In this document: positions 1-7,099 of the stretch, piece by piece | How positions within the stretch are numbered: position 1 is the stretch's first letter | Layout of the letters: every line of letters starts with the position of its first letter | Virus record (IMG/VR): IMGVR_UViG_3300042565_000819 | Span: 1-20,574 of that record | Direction: 5' to 3' (one strand) | Source of the DNA: a virus | DNA: 20,574 nt | Translations under genes and position numbers: made by a program | Notes under the pieces: generated by a model | What the model was told of the DNA's origin: nothing | The model's database searches: none | Seen by the model: the letters and a program-made list of their open reading frames with translations, nothing else

Positions 1-1
1 A

Positions 2-184
2 CAACTCATAGAGACCATCCTCAACCTGCCAGAGGAGGAGACAATGACAAAGAGCTCGCTGGTGCAACTCAGAGCAGTCAAACAGAAGGCAACAGGTGTA
101 CGTGATAAAGAGTGCTTCTGCTCTGGAGTACGTAGGAAGGTATGGTATAAAGACTTCTTGACCTGGTATGAAGCTAATACTTGA
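2..184 (+). CDS. C-terminal end of an unknown small basic protein (5' truncated)
   Basis: An open frame runs from the window edge to TGA at 182-184 and gives the last 60 residues of a protein. The visible part is hydrophilic and lysine/arginine-rich. It ends in a compact block with Cys-Phe-Cys, then Arg-Arg-Lys, then aromatic residues (ECFCSGVRRKVWYKDFLTWY). I do not recognise a family; the CxC plus basic/aromatic block could bind metal or nucleic acid, but this is a guess. The frame overlaps the next gene by 17 bp, which is the same tight packing seen in the rest of the window and supports it being real and co-transcribed with the sigma-like gene. Confidence 0.6.
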   Translation, partial: QLIETILNLPEEETMTKSSLVQLRAVKQKATGVRDKECFCSGVRRKVWYKDFLTWYEANT

Positions 185-710
185 CCAATATATCAGCCGC
201 AACTATGAAGAGGTGCTCAAATACACAAAGCACTTCCTCAAGCGACTCAATATACCAAGCTCAATAGATGCAGATGCAGTCATCAACAACGCATATCTAC
301 ACTGTGTGAAAGTAAACATACCAGACATGACTCAAGACAAGGCTAAGAGCTACCTACTCAACACGATCAAGTATGAGTTGATATGGACTCAAGGCTCCAG
401 GACTAAGAAAGATGACATCTACAGATCACAGGAGTACCTAACAGATTGCATTGATGACCCCACAGAGATAGAGCACAAGATAAGAATTGAGAATGACCAC
501 AACTTTAAGAAGGCAATGGTCGAGATATACAGGAACAACTTGGACGATAGGATAAAAAGGATTATATTTGAAGCATACTATGACAAAGGTCACTCAACTC
601 AGACTGCACTGGCTCAGTACTTTGACATCAACAGTACATCGGCATACTTTCTGATACGAGAAATAAAACAAAATATAAAAGAGATACAATATAGGTATGA
701 AGAGTGTTGA
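168..710 (+). CDS. sigma-70-like transcription factor (putative phage late regulator)
   Basis: A 180-residue protein with the two-block layout of a short sigma factor. Residues about 30-90 form a helical region resembling sigma region 2, with acidic DADAVINNAYLH and the segment KSYLLNTIKYELI. Residues about 125-175 form a region-4-like helix-turn-helix: IIFEAYYDKGHSTQTALAQYF, then the recognition-helix-like INSTSAYFLIREIK. The family assignment comes from pattern only; some flavobacterial phage proteins of this kind are annotated as sigma factors. The start overlaps the preceding gene. The last 26 bp contain a copy of the repeated TACAATATAGGTATG element that starts the next gene, so the regulator may control a promoter lying inside its own coding sequence. 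Being just upstream of the packaging and structural genes fits a late-transcription switch. An alternative is a general HTH DNA-binding protein. Confidence 0.55.
   Translation: MKLILDQYISRNYEEVLKYTKHFLKRLNIPSSIDADAVINNAYLHCVKVNIPDMTQDKAKSYLLNTIKYELIWTQGSRTKKDDIYRSQEYLTDCIDDPTEIEHKIRIENDHNFKKAMVEIYRNNLDDRIKRIIFEAYYDKGHSTQTALAQYFDINSTSAYFLIREIKQNIKEIQYRYEEC
667..699 (+). promoter_or_regulatory. repeated late element, copy 1 (AACA-N14-TACAATATAGGTATG)
   Basis: AACA at 667-670 is followed after 14 bases by TACAATATAGGT at 685-696, directly abutting the ATG at 697-699. The element lies within the 3' end of the sigma-like gene. Four other copies with the same spacing relation start genes at 2811, 10129, 14098 and 16688. 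If TACAAT acts as a -10 box, transcription would begin at about the A of the start codon. Confidence 0.6.
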
Positions 711-861
711 CATCATAGGACTTATTACTTACATCCTCGCATGGGGTGTGGTGCTGGCACTGTTCAATGAGAACATGTACCTGCTGTATAAATTTGCAGG
801 TGCAACATTAGCTGCTTATCTAATATTCATAATAATACAACAAAATGAACTACAAAATTAA
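697..861 (+). CDS. small two-helix membrane protein (54 aa)
   Basis: A short frame from ATG 697 to TAA 859-861 that encodes 54 residues with two hydrophobic stretches. One covers about residues 4-23 (IIGLITYILAWGVVLALF) and one about residues 31-47 (AGATLAAYLIFIII). They are separated by a short polar turn containing NEN. It is supported by its start codon sitting exactly on the repeated TACAATATAGGTATG element, by a 14-bp overlap with the sigma-like gene upstream and by a 17-bp overlap with the next gene. The function is unknown. A role at the inner membrane, such as a holin-like or superinfection-related protein, is possible but nothing in the sequence decides it. Confidence 0.65.
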   Translation: MKSVDIIGLITYILAWGVVLALFNENMYLLYKFAGATLAAYLIFIIIQQNELQN

Positions 862-1165
862 AGACGAATTTATTGGTAAGACTATCAAGGTCTACAATAA
901 GCACACAGGAACAAAGGCAGTATCTATTGCCAGCCTTGATATGAGCAAAGTAGAGTATTATATCACAACAGGACTTAAGCATATCTTTGAGGAGGTAGTC
1001 ACTACGACTGCACCAGGTGAAGTATATGTATCTCCATCAGAACTCAAGGGCGCTGATAAACTTGAGGTTACTGTGATAGAGTACAAGGCTGTAGACCCAC
1101 CAATACCAGAGAACGCTCCTAAGCCTAAGAAGAAACGCAAACCAAAGGCTGATGCCAAAGCATAA
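845..1165 (+). CDS. hypothetical protein with basic Pro/Lys-rich tail
   Basis: A 106-residue protein that I do not recognise. The first 85 or so residues look like a small mixed alpha/beta domain with several beta-like stretches (KTIKVYNK, LEVTVIEYKAV). It ends in a disordered tail rich in Pro, Lys and Ala (PKPKKKRKPKADAKA) that could contact DNA. The start overlaps the small membrane protein by 17 bp, and the end overlaps the terminase small subunit by 14 bp. It therefore belongs to the packaging transcription unit and could be a packaging or head accessory factor. That role is inferred from position only. Confidence 0.6.
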   Translation: MNYKIKDEFIGKTIKVYNKHTGTKAVSIASLDMSKVEYYITTGLKHIFEEVVTTTAPGEVYVSPSELKGADKLEVTVIEYKAVDPPIPENAPKPKKKRKPKADAKA

Positions 1166-1565
1166 ACACATAGAGACTCCAGAGGCAATGTGGGAGCTAT
1201 TCGAGAAGTACAAAGAATGGACTAAGAACAACCCACGTTATCAATACTCACTTTCTAATAAGACAGGTGAGGCAACTGCTGTACCACTTGAGAGACCAAT
1301 GACTCAAGTAGGTTTTAGATGCTTTGCTGCTGATATGAATAGTTCAGTGCAGGATTACTTCGCTAATACGGATGGGAGATATTCAGCGTATACGACAATC
1401 TGCACACGCATAGAGGAAGCAATCAGACAAGATCAGATAGAGGGAGGGATGACAGGGCAGTATAATGCCTCCATCACTCAGAGACTAAACAACCTAACTG
1501 AGCGAGTGGATACAACCACCCAAGGTCAGGCTATAAATGATATTAAGGTTACTATTATTAAATAG
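1152..1565 (+). CDS. terS: terminase small subunit (DNA-packaging gp3-like)
   Basis: A 137-residue protein with the typical pattern of the small terminase subunit of Bacteroidetes phages. It has an N-terminal IETPEAMWELFEKYKEW helix, a central RPMTQVGFRCF segment, then YTTICTRIEEAIRQDQIEGG followed by the NxSITQRLNNL block before a polar C-terminus. In this family the protein forms a ring that recognises phage DNA and hands it to the large subunit. It immediately precedes the large subunit, the usual order. The ATG at 1152 overlaps the preceding gene. The gap to terL holds a hairpin and a flanking inverted repeat. Confidence 0.85.
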   Translation: MPKHKHIETPEAMWELFEKYKEWTKNNPRYQYSLSNKTGEATAVPLERPMTQVGFRCFAADMNSSVQDYFANTDGRYSAYTTICTRIEEAIRQDQIEGGMTGQYNASITQRLNNLTERVDTTTQGQAINDIKVTIIK

Positions 1566-1631
1566 TGTATCTTTGACATAAATCTTACTATACTACTAAT
1601 TAAGTGGTATAGCTCAACTATTGCACACTAT
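1562..1631 (+). promoter_or_regulatory. structured terS-terL spacer with nested inverted repeats
   Basis: The 64-bp spacer contains a hairpin, CTATACTACT (1588-1597) pairing with AGTGGTATAG (1603-1612) around an AATTA loop: ten pairs, one of them G-U. Outside it, ATAGTGT (1562-1568, covering the terS stop) is a perfect inverse of ACACTAT (1625-1631, covering part of the terL start codon). No T-run follows the hairpin, so it does not look like a terminator. It could be an RNA fold that hides the terL start, or a DNA site recognised by the packaging machinery. Confidence 0.45.
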
Positions 1632-2781
1632 GGAGATAAAGAGCACAGTAATCTTTGAACGCAACTACGAGGCACTGACAAGTCCAGACCATAGATTCAT
1701 TATCAATGAGGGTGGCTCAAGGTCATCTAAGACATACAGCCTATGCCAGCTTATCATAGTCTACTGCCTACAGAATAGAGGCAAGGTAGTGAGCATCATA
1801 AGGAAGACCTTCCCTGCACTCAGAGCTACAGTGATGCGTGACTTCCTTGAGATCATGAAGGACTTGGATATCTACGAGGTGAGCAAGCACAATAAGTCTG
1901 AGCACATCTATACCTTTGACAATGGCTCTATTGTGGAGTTCTTCTCAGTAGATGATGAGCAAAAGATAAGAGGTAGGAAGAGAGACCTGGCATGGTGCAA
2001 TGAGGCTAATGAGCTGTACTACGATGACTTCACTCAGCTGAACATGAGGACAGAGGGAAAGCTAATCTTTGACTACAACCCGTCTGAGAGCAACTCATGG
2101 CTGTATGAACTACCAGTTGAGGAGAGCATCCTTATTAAGTCAACCTACAAGGACAACCCGTTCCTGCCAGATAGCATCAAGAGACAGATAGAGGACTTGA
2201 AGAGAACAGATGAGGCACAGTATCAGATATACGCACTTGGAGAGAAAGCCATCAGCAAGAGCAACATCTACAGCAACTGGTCATTTGTCAAGCATAGGCC
2301 TGCTAAGTTCACATCCTTTGTCTATGGGCTTGACTTTGGATACAACCACCCTACTGCACTGATACGGGTGTACTGGAGAGATAAGGACATCTACATTGAG
2401 CCTGTGATCTATGAGAGCTACTTGACCACCACTGACCTCATCGCAAGGATGGATCAGTTAGGCATAGATAAGAGCATCAACATACTGGCTGACTACTCAA
2501 GACCTGAGACCATAGCAGAGATAGATAGAGCAGGCTACTACATTGAGAATGCCAACAAGGTAGTGAAGAAAGGGATAGACAACATCAAGACCTTTGGAGT
2601 GATCTGTGAGGAGCACCCTGCACTTAAGAAAGAGTATGAGAACTACAAGTGGAAGAAGATAGGTGACCAGATAACAGATGAGCCAGTCAAGCTGTGGGAT
2701 GATGCCATGGATGCCATCCGATATGCAGCTACATACATCAAGCAGGAGTACTACACTGATGACTCATACCTTGCCTTCTAA
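1630..2781 (+). CDS. terL: terminase large subunit (PBSX-type packaging ATPase/nuclease)
   Basis: A 383-residue motor protein that pumps DNA into the prohead and cuts it. The N-terminal ATPase shows a Walker A motif GGSRSSKT at residues 28-35 and a Walker B-like LAWCNEANE with Glu125; the NEA form is usual in PBSX-type terminases. The C-terminal RNase H-like nuclease shows its acidic residues at Asp235 (YGLDFGYNHPT), Asp288 (LADYSRPE) and the WDDAMDAIRY block at 356-365. I chose ATG 1630 over an in-frame TTG nine bases upstream. The length is at the short end for the family but both domains are complete. No repeated late element precedes it; expression probably reads through from upstream, possibly modulated by the structured spacer. 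Confidence 0.93.
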   Translation: MEIKSTVIFERNYEALTSPDHRFIINEGGSRSSKTYSLCQLIIVYCLQNRGKVVSIIRKTFPALRATVMRDFLEIMKDLDIYEVSKHNKSEHIYTFDNGSIVEFFSVDDEQKIRGRKRDLAWCNEANELYYDDFTQLNMRTEGKLIFDYNPSESNSWLYELPVEESILIKSTYKDNPFLPDSIKRQIEDLKRTDEAQYQIYALGEKAISKSNIYSNWSFVKHRPAKFTSFVYGLDFGYNHPTALIRVYWRDKDIYIEPVIYESYLTTTDLIARMDQLGIDKSINILADYSRPETIAEIDRAGYYIENANKVVKKGIDNIKTFGVICEEHPALKKEYENYKWKKIGDQITDEPVKLWDDAMDAIRYAATYIKQEYYTDDSYLAF

Positions 2782-2813
2782 CAGGATTCGCTTCAAGATA
2801 CAATATAGGTATG
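2780..2813 (+). promoter_or_regulatory. repeated late element, copy 2 (TAACAG-N13-TACAATATAGGTATG)
   Basis: AACA at 2780-2783 overlaps the terL stop codon. TACAATATAGGT follows at 2799-2810, 19 bases downstream of the AACA start, and ends at the ATG of the next gene at 2811. The short terL-to-tail gap contains little else. The GG of the element is too close to ATG to serve as a Shine-Dalgarno sequence, which favours a transcriptional role. Confidence 0.6.
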
Positions 2814-4307
2814 GCAACAACAATCATAGCACAGCCTCAAGACTTCACACCTGCATACAATGAGTGCAAGTTCATAGTGAAGTCAACCAATGTGAACAAG
2901 GCAGGATTCAGATACATCTTTGAGGTGTTTGAGGCAGGAACGGCAACAAGGATAGGATACTACAAAGCACTGCCAGCTTATGGCAATGGCAATGGTGAGC
3001 AGGACTTATCTAAGCTACTTAGTAACATGGTGAGCTTTGACTTCAACCCGTACATCAGTACCTTTTATAATGCTGTGAACTCATACTATAACTACGATAT
3101 TAAGTTTGGTGAAGAGTATATCTTTGACCTAAGCTACACAGCCTCATTGGTTGACAATGCAGGTAACGTTCGCATCACAGCAACGCATCCCTTCCAGGTA
3201 GGTGATCAAGTGAACATCACACAAGCTGACTTAGGTGTGGCCAATCCAGGAGTGGAAGGACTGCATACAGTGATTGCCATCACAGGCACAACTAACTTCA
3301 CCATCAACGCATTGTGGGCTGATGTAACTGATGCAACTATCAACGGCTCAGTTGAGTATGCTGATAAGAGAAAGACCATCAACCTTAACATAGTGAGCAC
3401 ACTTGATAAGTATGTGTTCAACGGTGTGCAGCCATGGATTGATATGCCGTACTGGGATGAGACTAACTATGAGCTTGACAACGTACTTGGCCAATGGCTC
3501 ACTGACCAGCCTACAACATTCAGCTGCACACTTGGTCAGGACTTATGGCTCAACCTTAAGGACCCAGGCATAGCACCTACCAATAAGAGGGTGTACTTTG
3601 AGAATGACAACGGTGATCTGTTCTACAAGGCTGTGAGTGGAGCTGACTACATTAAAGGTGTGGCAGTTGGTGTGAACAACTATGGCTCATTGACTGTGGT
3701 GAGTGGCACTGCTCCATTGGTCAAGCCTACAACCAAAGCATACCAAATATGGTACAGTGACGGGATATTCAACCCTGTGAAGTCATTAGCATACACCATC
3801 AACATAGATAGAAGGATACTAATCTCTGAGAGTCACATCCTATTCCTTGACCGTATGGGTTCATGGAGCAGCTTTGCCTTCCAGCTCAAGAGCTATGAGA
3901 AGCTAAACATAAAGAGAGAGACCTACAACAAGGATGTACCTGGCAGCGTGGTTGACTCACAATGGCAGTATAAAAGTTATGAACAAGGGACTGTTAATTT
4001 CAACACCCAAGTGAGTAAGACTATTGACCTCAACACCAACTGGATGAGTGAGAGTGCAGGAGTGTACTTCCAGCAGTTGGTTACATCACCACAGACTTAC
4101 ATTAAGAATGTAGTGTATCACATCACAGAGGAGGGAGAACCACTTTATGATGAGGATGGCTGCATCATACACGTACCTGAGAGCACTGAGTACATCAGCT
4201 GCAACGTTGTGAACAACACCTTTGACATACAGAGAGAAAGGAACAAGCATCTGATTAGACAACAGCTACAAGTTAGGTTATCAAACAACGACATAATCAA
4301 TGGTTAA
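2811..4307 (+). CDS. beta-rich virion protein, probable tail/adsorption component
   Basis: A 498-residue protein that is rich in Asn, Thr, Tyr and aromatic residues and low in charge clusters, as structural phage proteins often are. Residues about 114-182 form a recognisable small inserted beta-domain: NVRITATHPFQVGDQVNI, then GLHTVIAITGTTNFTIN. This VGD...G.HTV...T.FT pattern is a common add-on module in phage tail proteins. The rest has no motif I can name. It opens the tail gene block behind the second copy of the repeated element, and its stop overlaps the start of the 932-residue protein by 8 bp. I infer a distal tail, baseplate or adsorption role; the exact part is unknown. Confidence 0.6.
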   Translation: MATTIIAQPQDFTPAYNECKFIVKSTNVNKAGFRYIFEVFEAGTATRIGYYKALPAYGNGNGEQDLSKLLSNMVSFDFNPYISTFYNAVNSYYNYDIKFGEEYIFDLSYTASLVDNAGNVRITATHPFQVGDQVNITQADLGVANPGVEGLHTVIAITGTTNFTINALWADVTDATINGSVEYADKRKTINLNIVSTLDKYVFNGVQPWIDMPYWDETNYELDNVLGQWLTDQPTTFSCTLGQDLWLNLKDPGIAPTNKRVYFENDNGDLFYKAVSGADYIKGVAVGVNNYGSLTVVSGTAPLVKPTTKAYQIWYSDGIFNPVKSLAYTINIDRRILISESHILFLDRMGSWSSFAFQLKSYEKLNIKRETYNKDVPGSVVDSQWQYKSYEQGTVNFNTQVSKTIDLNTNWMSESAGVYFQQLVTSPQTYIKNVVYHITEEGEPLYDEDGCIIHVPESTEYISCNVVNNTFDIQRERNKHLIRQQLQVRLSNNDIING

Positions 4308-7098
4308 GATAGTACTATCAACAGGGGTGCTGGATGTTGCTGAGACTCTGTCACTGCCTATCACATTCAACATAGGAGATATCAGAGACCTATCCTCTCG
4401 CAAGGGTACATTCTCAAAGACTGTCACATTGGATGGCACTAAGAACAACAATGAGCTGTTAGGCCATTACTACGATGTGAACATCCAAGCAGGCACATTC
4501 AACATCAACACCTTGACTAAGTGCCAAGTGATACAGAACGGTGTGCCAATCTTAGATGAGGCATTGCTCCAGTTGGTGAGCGTGAACAAGGTGCAGAGCA
4601 ACAACAGCTATGAGGATGAGGTAACCTACAGCGTATTGATTAAGGATAGCAGAGCGGAGTTCTTTACAGCCATCACTAATGCCTATCTCACTGACTTAGA
4701 CTTTAGTGACCTCAACCATGCCTTTGACTCTGCTGCTATAGCTGGCACATTCAACAACACTGTGGCAGATGGATACAAGTATCTGATGCCATACAATGAT
4801 ACCAACGTGTTCCAGGCTAATGACTTCAAGCCTGCTATCTATGCCAAGACATATTGGGATAGGATATTCGCTGTGGCTGGCTTCACATACACATGGAGTG
4901 AGATAGCGGCTGCACACTTTGATAAGTTGCTGATACCATACAACGGTGATGTGAACAACCAGGACTATGATGACTACAGAGTTGAGGCAACCAACACATG
5001 GACTACTACTAATGTGCAGGCGGTTGGTCAAAACATAACGTTTCAAGAGGCTATTGACTCAGGATGGAGTGAGCTGATAGATACACAGGGTATCTTTGAT
5101 CCTACTACAGGAGAGTACACTACACCGATAAGCACTAACACTAATGCAGGTGAGCACTATGTGTACAGCTTGACAATAGGTGGTACAATAGATTTGAACA
5201 ATACGAGTGGTGGTACGGCTGCACTTGTAAACAGTGAGGACTTTACTACTGGATTCACCTACAACAGATATAGAGTCTTTGCAAGGGTACGTGTTGCAGG
5301 TAGTGGTAACGCTGTAGTATATGGGTCTTTTGGATGGATAGCTGCTGTACCTGGTAATTTCTTAGCGACAGGTATTACTAATGTGTTGACATTCTCAGAT
5401 ACCTTTAACATACCTGTAGCCTACAATGGTACGGGCGTTGCTAATGGTATTGACTTAGGAGATATACAAATACTTGATATAGGTGTTGAGGTTAAGACAT
5501 TTCCAAGTATTGTAGGCAATCAACAGCCATATTCAATCAATGCTTTTTGGCGTAACTCAACCCCTCCATATGCTACACCAGCAGCAGTCAACGTAGTCCT
5601 TGACCTGAACTTTATCAACATGGTGATATTGCCAAGCAACAACATACAGATCACTGGAGGCACGTTGACAATGAACCAATATGTCCCTGTTGAGATTAAG
5701 CAGTCAGACTTCGTGAAGGGCATACTACAGATGTACAACCTTTATGTTGAGCAGGATATTGACAACCCCTACAACCTTGTGTTGAGACATAGGGATGAGT
5801 ACTATGACTCAGGAGCTGAGAAGGACTGGAGTGAGAAACTTGCTAAGGATAGAGGGCAGGACTTAATGTTCCTTCCTGACTTGACTAAGAAGAGGCTCAA
5901 GCTAACCTATGAGGCTGATGAGGATACGGCTAATAAATTATACACACAAGCGACTGGTGAGATATACGGTCAGATAGAATACACTTTTGATAATGAATAT
6001 GTTAAGGATGTTGAGACTCAGGCTTTACTGTTCTCACCTACTCCAGTTTACTCTACGAGTTTTGGTGCATACCTTCCAGCCATAAACGGTGCAGCACCCA
6101 ACACAAACATCCGCATCTTGTATGATGGCGGTGAGCAGATATGCCAGCCGTTTGACATAGTTGACTTTGGCACAACAGGTCAATATGGCTTGACTGACTA
6201 CCCTATGATTGGTCACTTCAACAATGCGTTAACACCTACCTTTGATATTAACTTTGGCACGAATGACTTTTACTTCTATGAGACAACATCACTGACAGCA
6301 AACAACCTGTACAACTTATACTGGAGGCGTACAGTCAACCAGATAAACGTAGGTAAGATGTTGACAGCTATGTTTGACCTTAATGAGGTGGACATACAGT
6401 CACTCAAGCTCAATGATAAGATATACATTGACAACTCATGGTGGAACATTAACAAGATTGCTGATTATAACGCTAACAACAACCAGCTCACTAAGGTAGA
6501 GTTGATAAGCATAGATACTGAGATTGACCTTGCACCGTTTCTTACTGGTGCAGGTAATCCTATTGGTGATACTATCACTGCTATAGGTATAGATTCTATC
6601 TTAAGGACAAGGTCAATGACCAGCAATGTGATCATGCCTGGTGCAGATGCTATGGTGTTTGGTAAGGGTAACACTGTGACTGCTGGCACAAGGGGTGTTG
6701 TGATTGGTGACGGTCAGACCTTGAGTGAGGATGGTATGGTGGTGAGCAACTTGACTGTGACTGGTACTATCAATGGTGATGTGGTGGTGAACAGTGCTAA
6801 GTACATTGCAACTATAAGCCAAGGGGGAACATCCGACCCAACTGTCACTGTACTTGAGAATAGTATAGGTGACATTGTGTGGACAAGGGCAGCAGCAGGT
6901 AGATATCAAGGTACATTGACAGGTGCATTTTCAGACCAAGATAGAACATATCTAATTATAAGCAATACAGCTATAGACACGTATCTTAGAATATTCTGGG
7001 TGAGTGCTAATGTGGTGGAGGTAAGGACTTTAGACTTTACAAATACTTTACAAGACGGGAGACTTAGTTATAACACAATAGAAATAAGAACATACTAA
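4300..7098 (+). CDS. large tail hub/baseplate-like protein (932 aa)
   Basis: The N-terminus (LPITFNIGDIRDLSSRKGTFSKT, then GTKNNNELLG) is a pattern found at the start of tail proteins in Bacteroidetes phages. Around residues 465-550 there is VPVEIKQSDFVKGILQMYNL, then WSEKLAKDRG. Near 705-730 comes LKLNDKIYIDNSWWNINKI, a layout reminiscent of hub proteins of the gp27/Tal kind. Residues about 780-830 hold short repeats (GKGNTVTAGTRGVVIGDGQTL, then VSNLTVTGTING) like beta-helical fibre stalks. The last 100 residues look like a separate beta-sandwich tip. It directly precedes the tape measure gene. I infer a tail-tip hub that may carry its own binding tip; a tail-associated enzyme is an alternative, but I see no catalytic motif. 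Confidence 0.55.
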   Translation: MVKIVLSTGVLDVAETLSLPITFNIGDIRDLSSRKGTFSKTVTLDGTKNNNELLGHYYDVNIQAGTFNINTLTKCQVIQNGVPILDEALLQLVSVNKVQSNNSYEDEVTYSVLIKDSRAEFFTAITNAYLTDLDFSDLNHAFDSAAIAGTFNNTVADGYKYLMPYNDTNVFQANDFKPAIYAKTYWDRIFAVAGFTYTWSEIAAAHFDKLLIPYNGDVNNQDYDDYRVEATNTWTTTNVQAVGQNITFQEAIDSGWSELIDTQGIFDPTTGEYTTPISTNTNAGEHYVYSLTIGGTIDLNNTSGGTAALVNSEDFTTGFTYNRYRVFARVRVAGSGNAVVYGSFGWIAAVPGNFLATGITNVLTFSDTFNIPVAYNGTGVANGIDLGDIQILDIGVEVKTFPSIVGNQQPYSINAFWRNSTPPYATPAAVNVVLDLNFINMVILPSNNIQITGGTLTMNQYVPVEIKQSDFVKGILQMYNLYVEQDIDNPYNLVLRHRDEYYDSGAEKDWSEKLAKDRGQDLMFLPDLTKKRLKLTYEADEDTANKLYTQATGEIYGQIEYTFDNEYVKDVETQALLFSPTPVYSTSFGAYLPAINGAAPNTNIRILYDGGEQICQPFDIVDFGTTGQYGLTDYPMIGHFNNALTPTFDINFGTNDFYFYETTSLTANNLYNLYWRRTVNQINVGKMLTAMFDLNEVDIQSLKLNDKIYIDNSWWNINKIADYNANNNQLTKVELISIDTEIDLAPFLTGAGNPIGDTITAIGIDSILRTRSMTSNVIMPGADAMVFGKGNTVTAGTRGVVIGDGQTLSEDGMVVSNLTVTGTINGDVVVNSAKYIATISQGGTSDPTVTVLENSIGDIVWTRAAAGRYQGTLTGAFSDQDRTYLIISNTAIDTYLRIFWVSANVVEVRTLDFTNTLQDGRLSYNTIEIRTY

Positions 7099-7099
7099 C

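Noticed and set aside
1568-1575. TATCTTTG matches the Bacteroidetes -7 box ahead of terL
   Set aside because: No TTTG or TTG lies at the -33 distance and the box overlaps the inverted-repeat arm, so a promoter is not supported.
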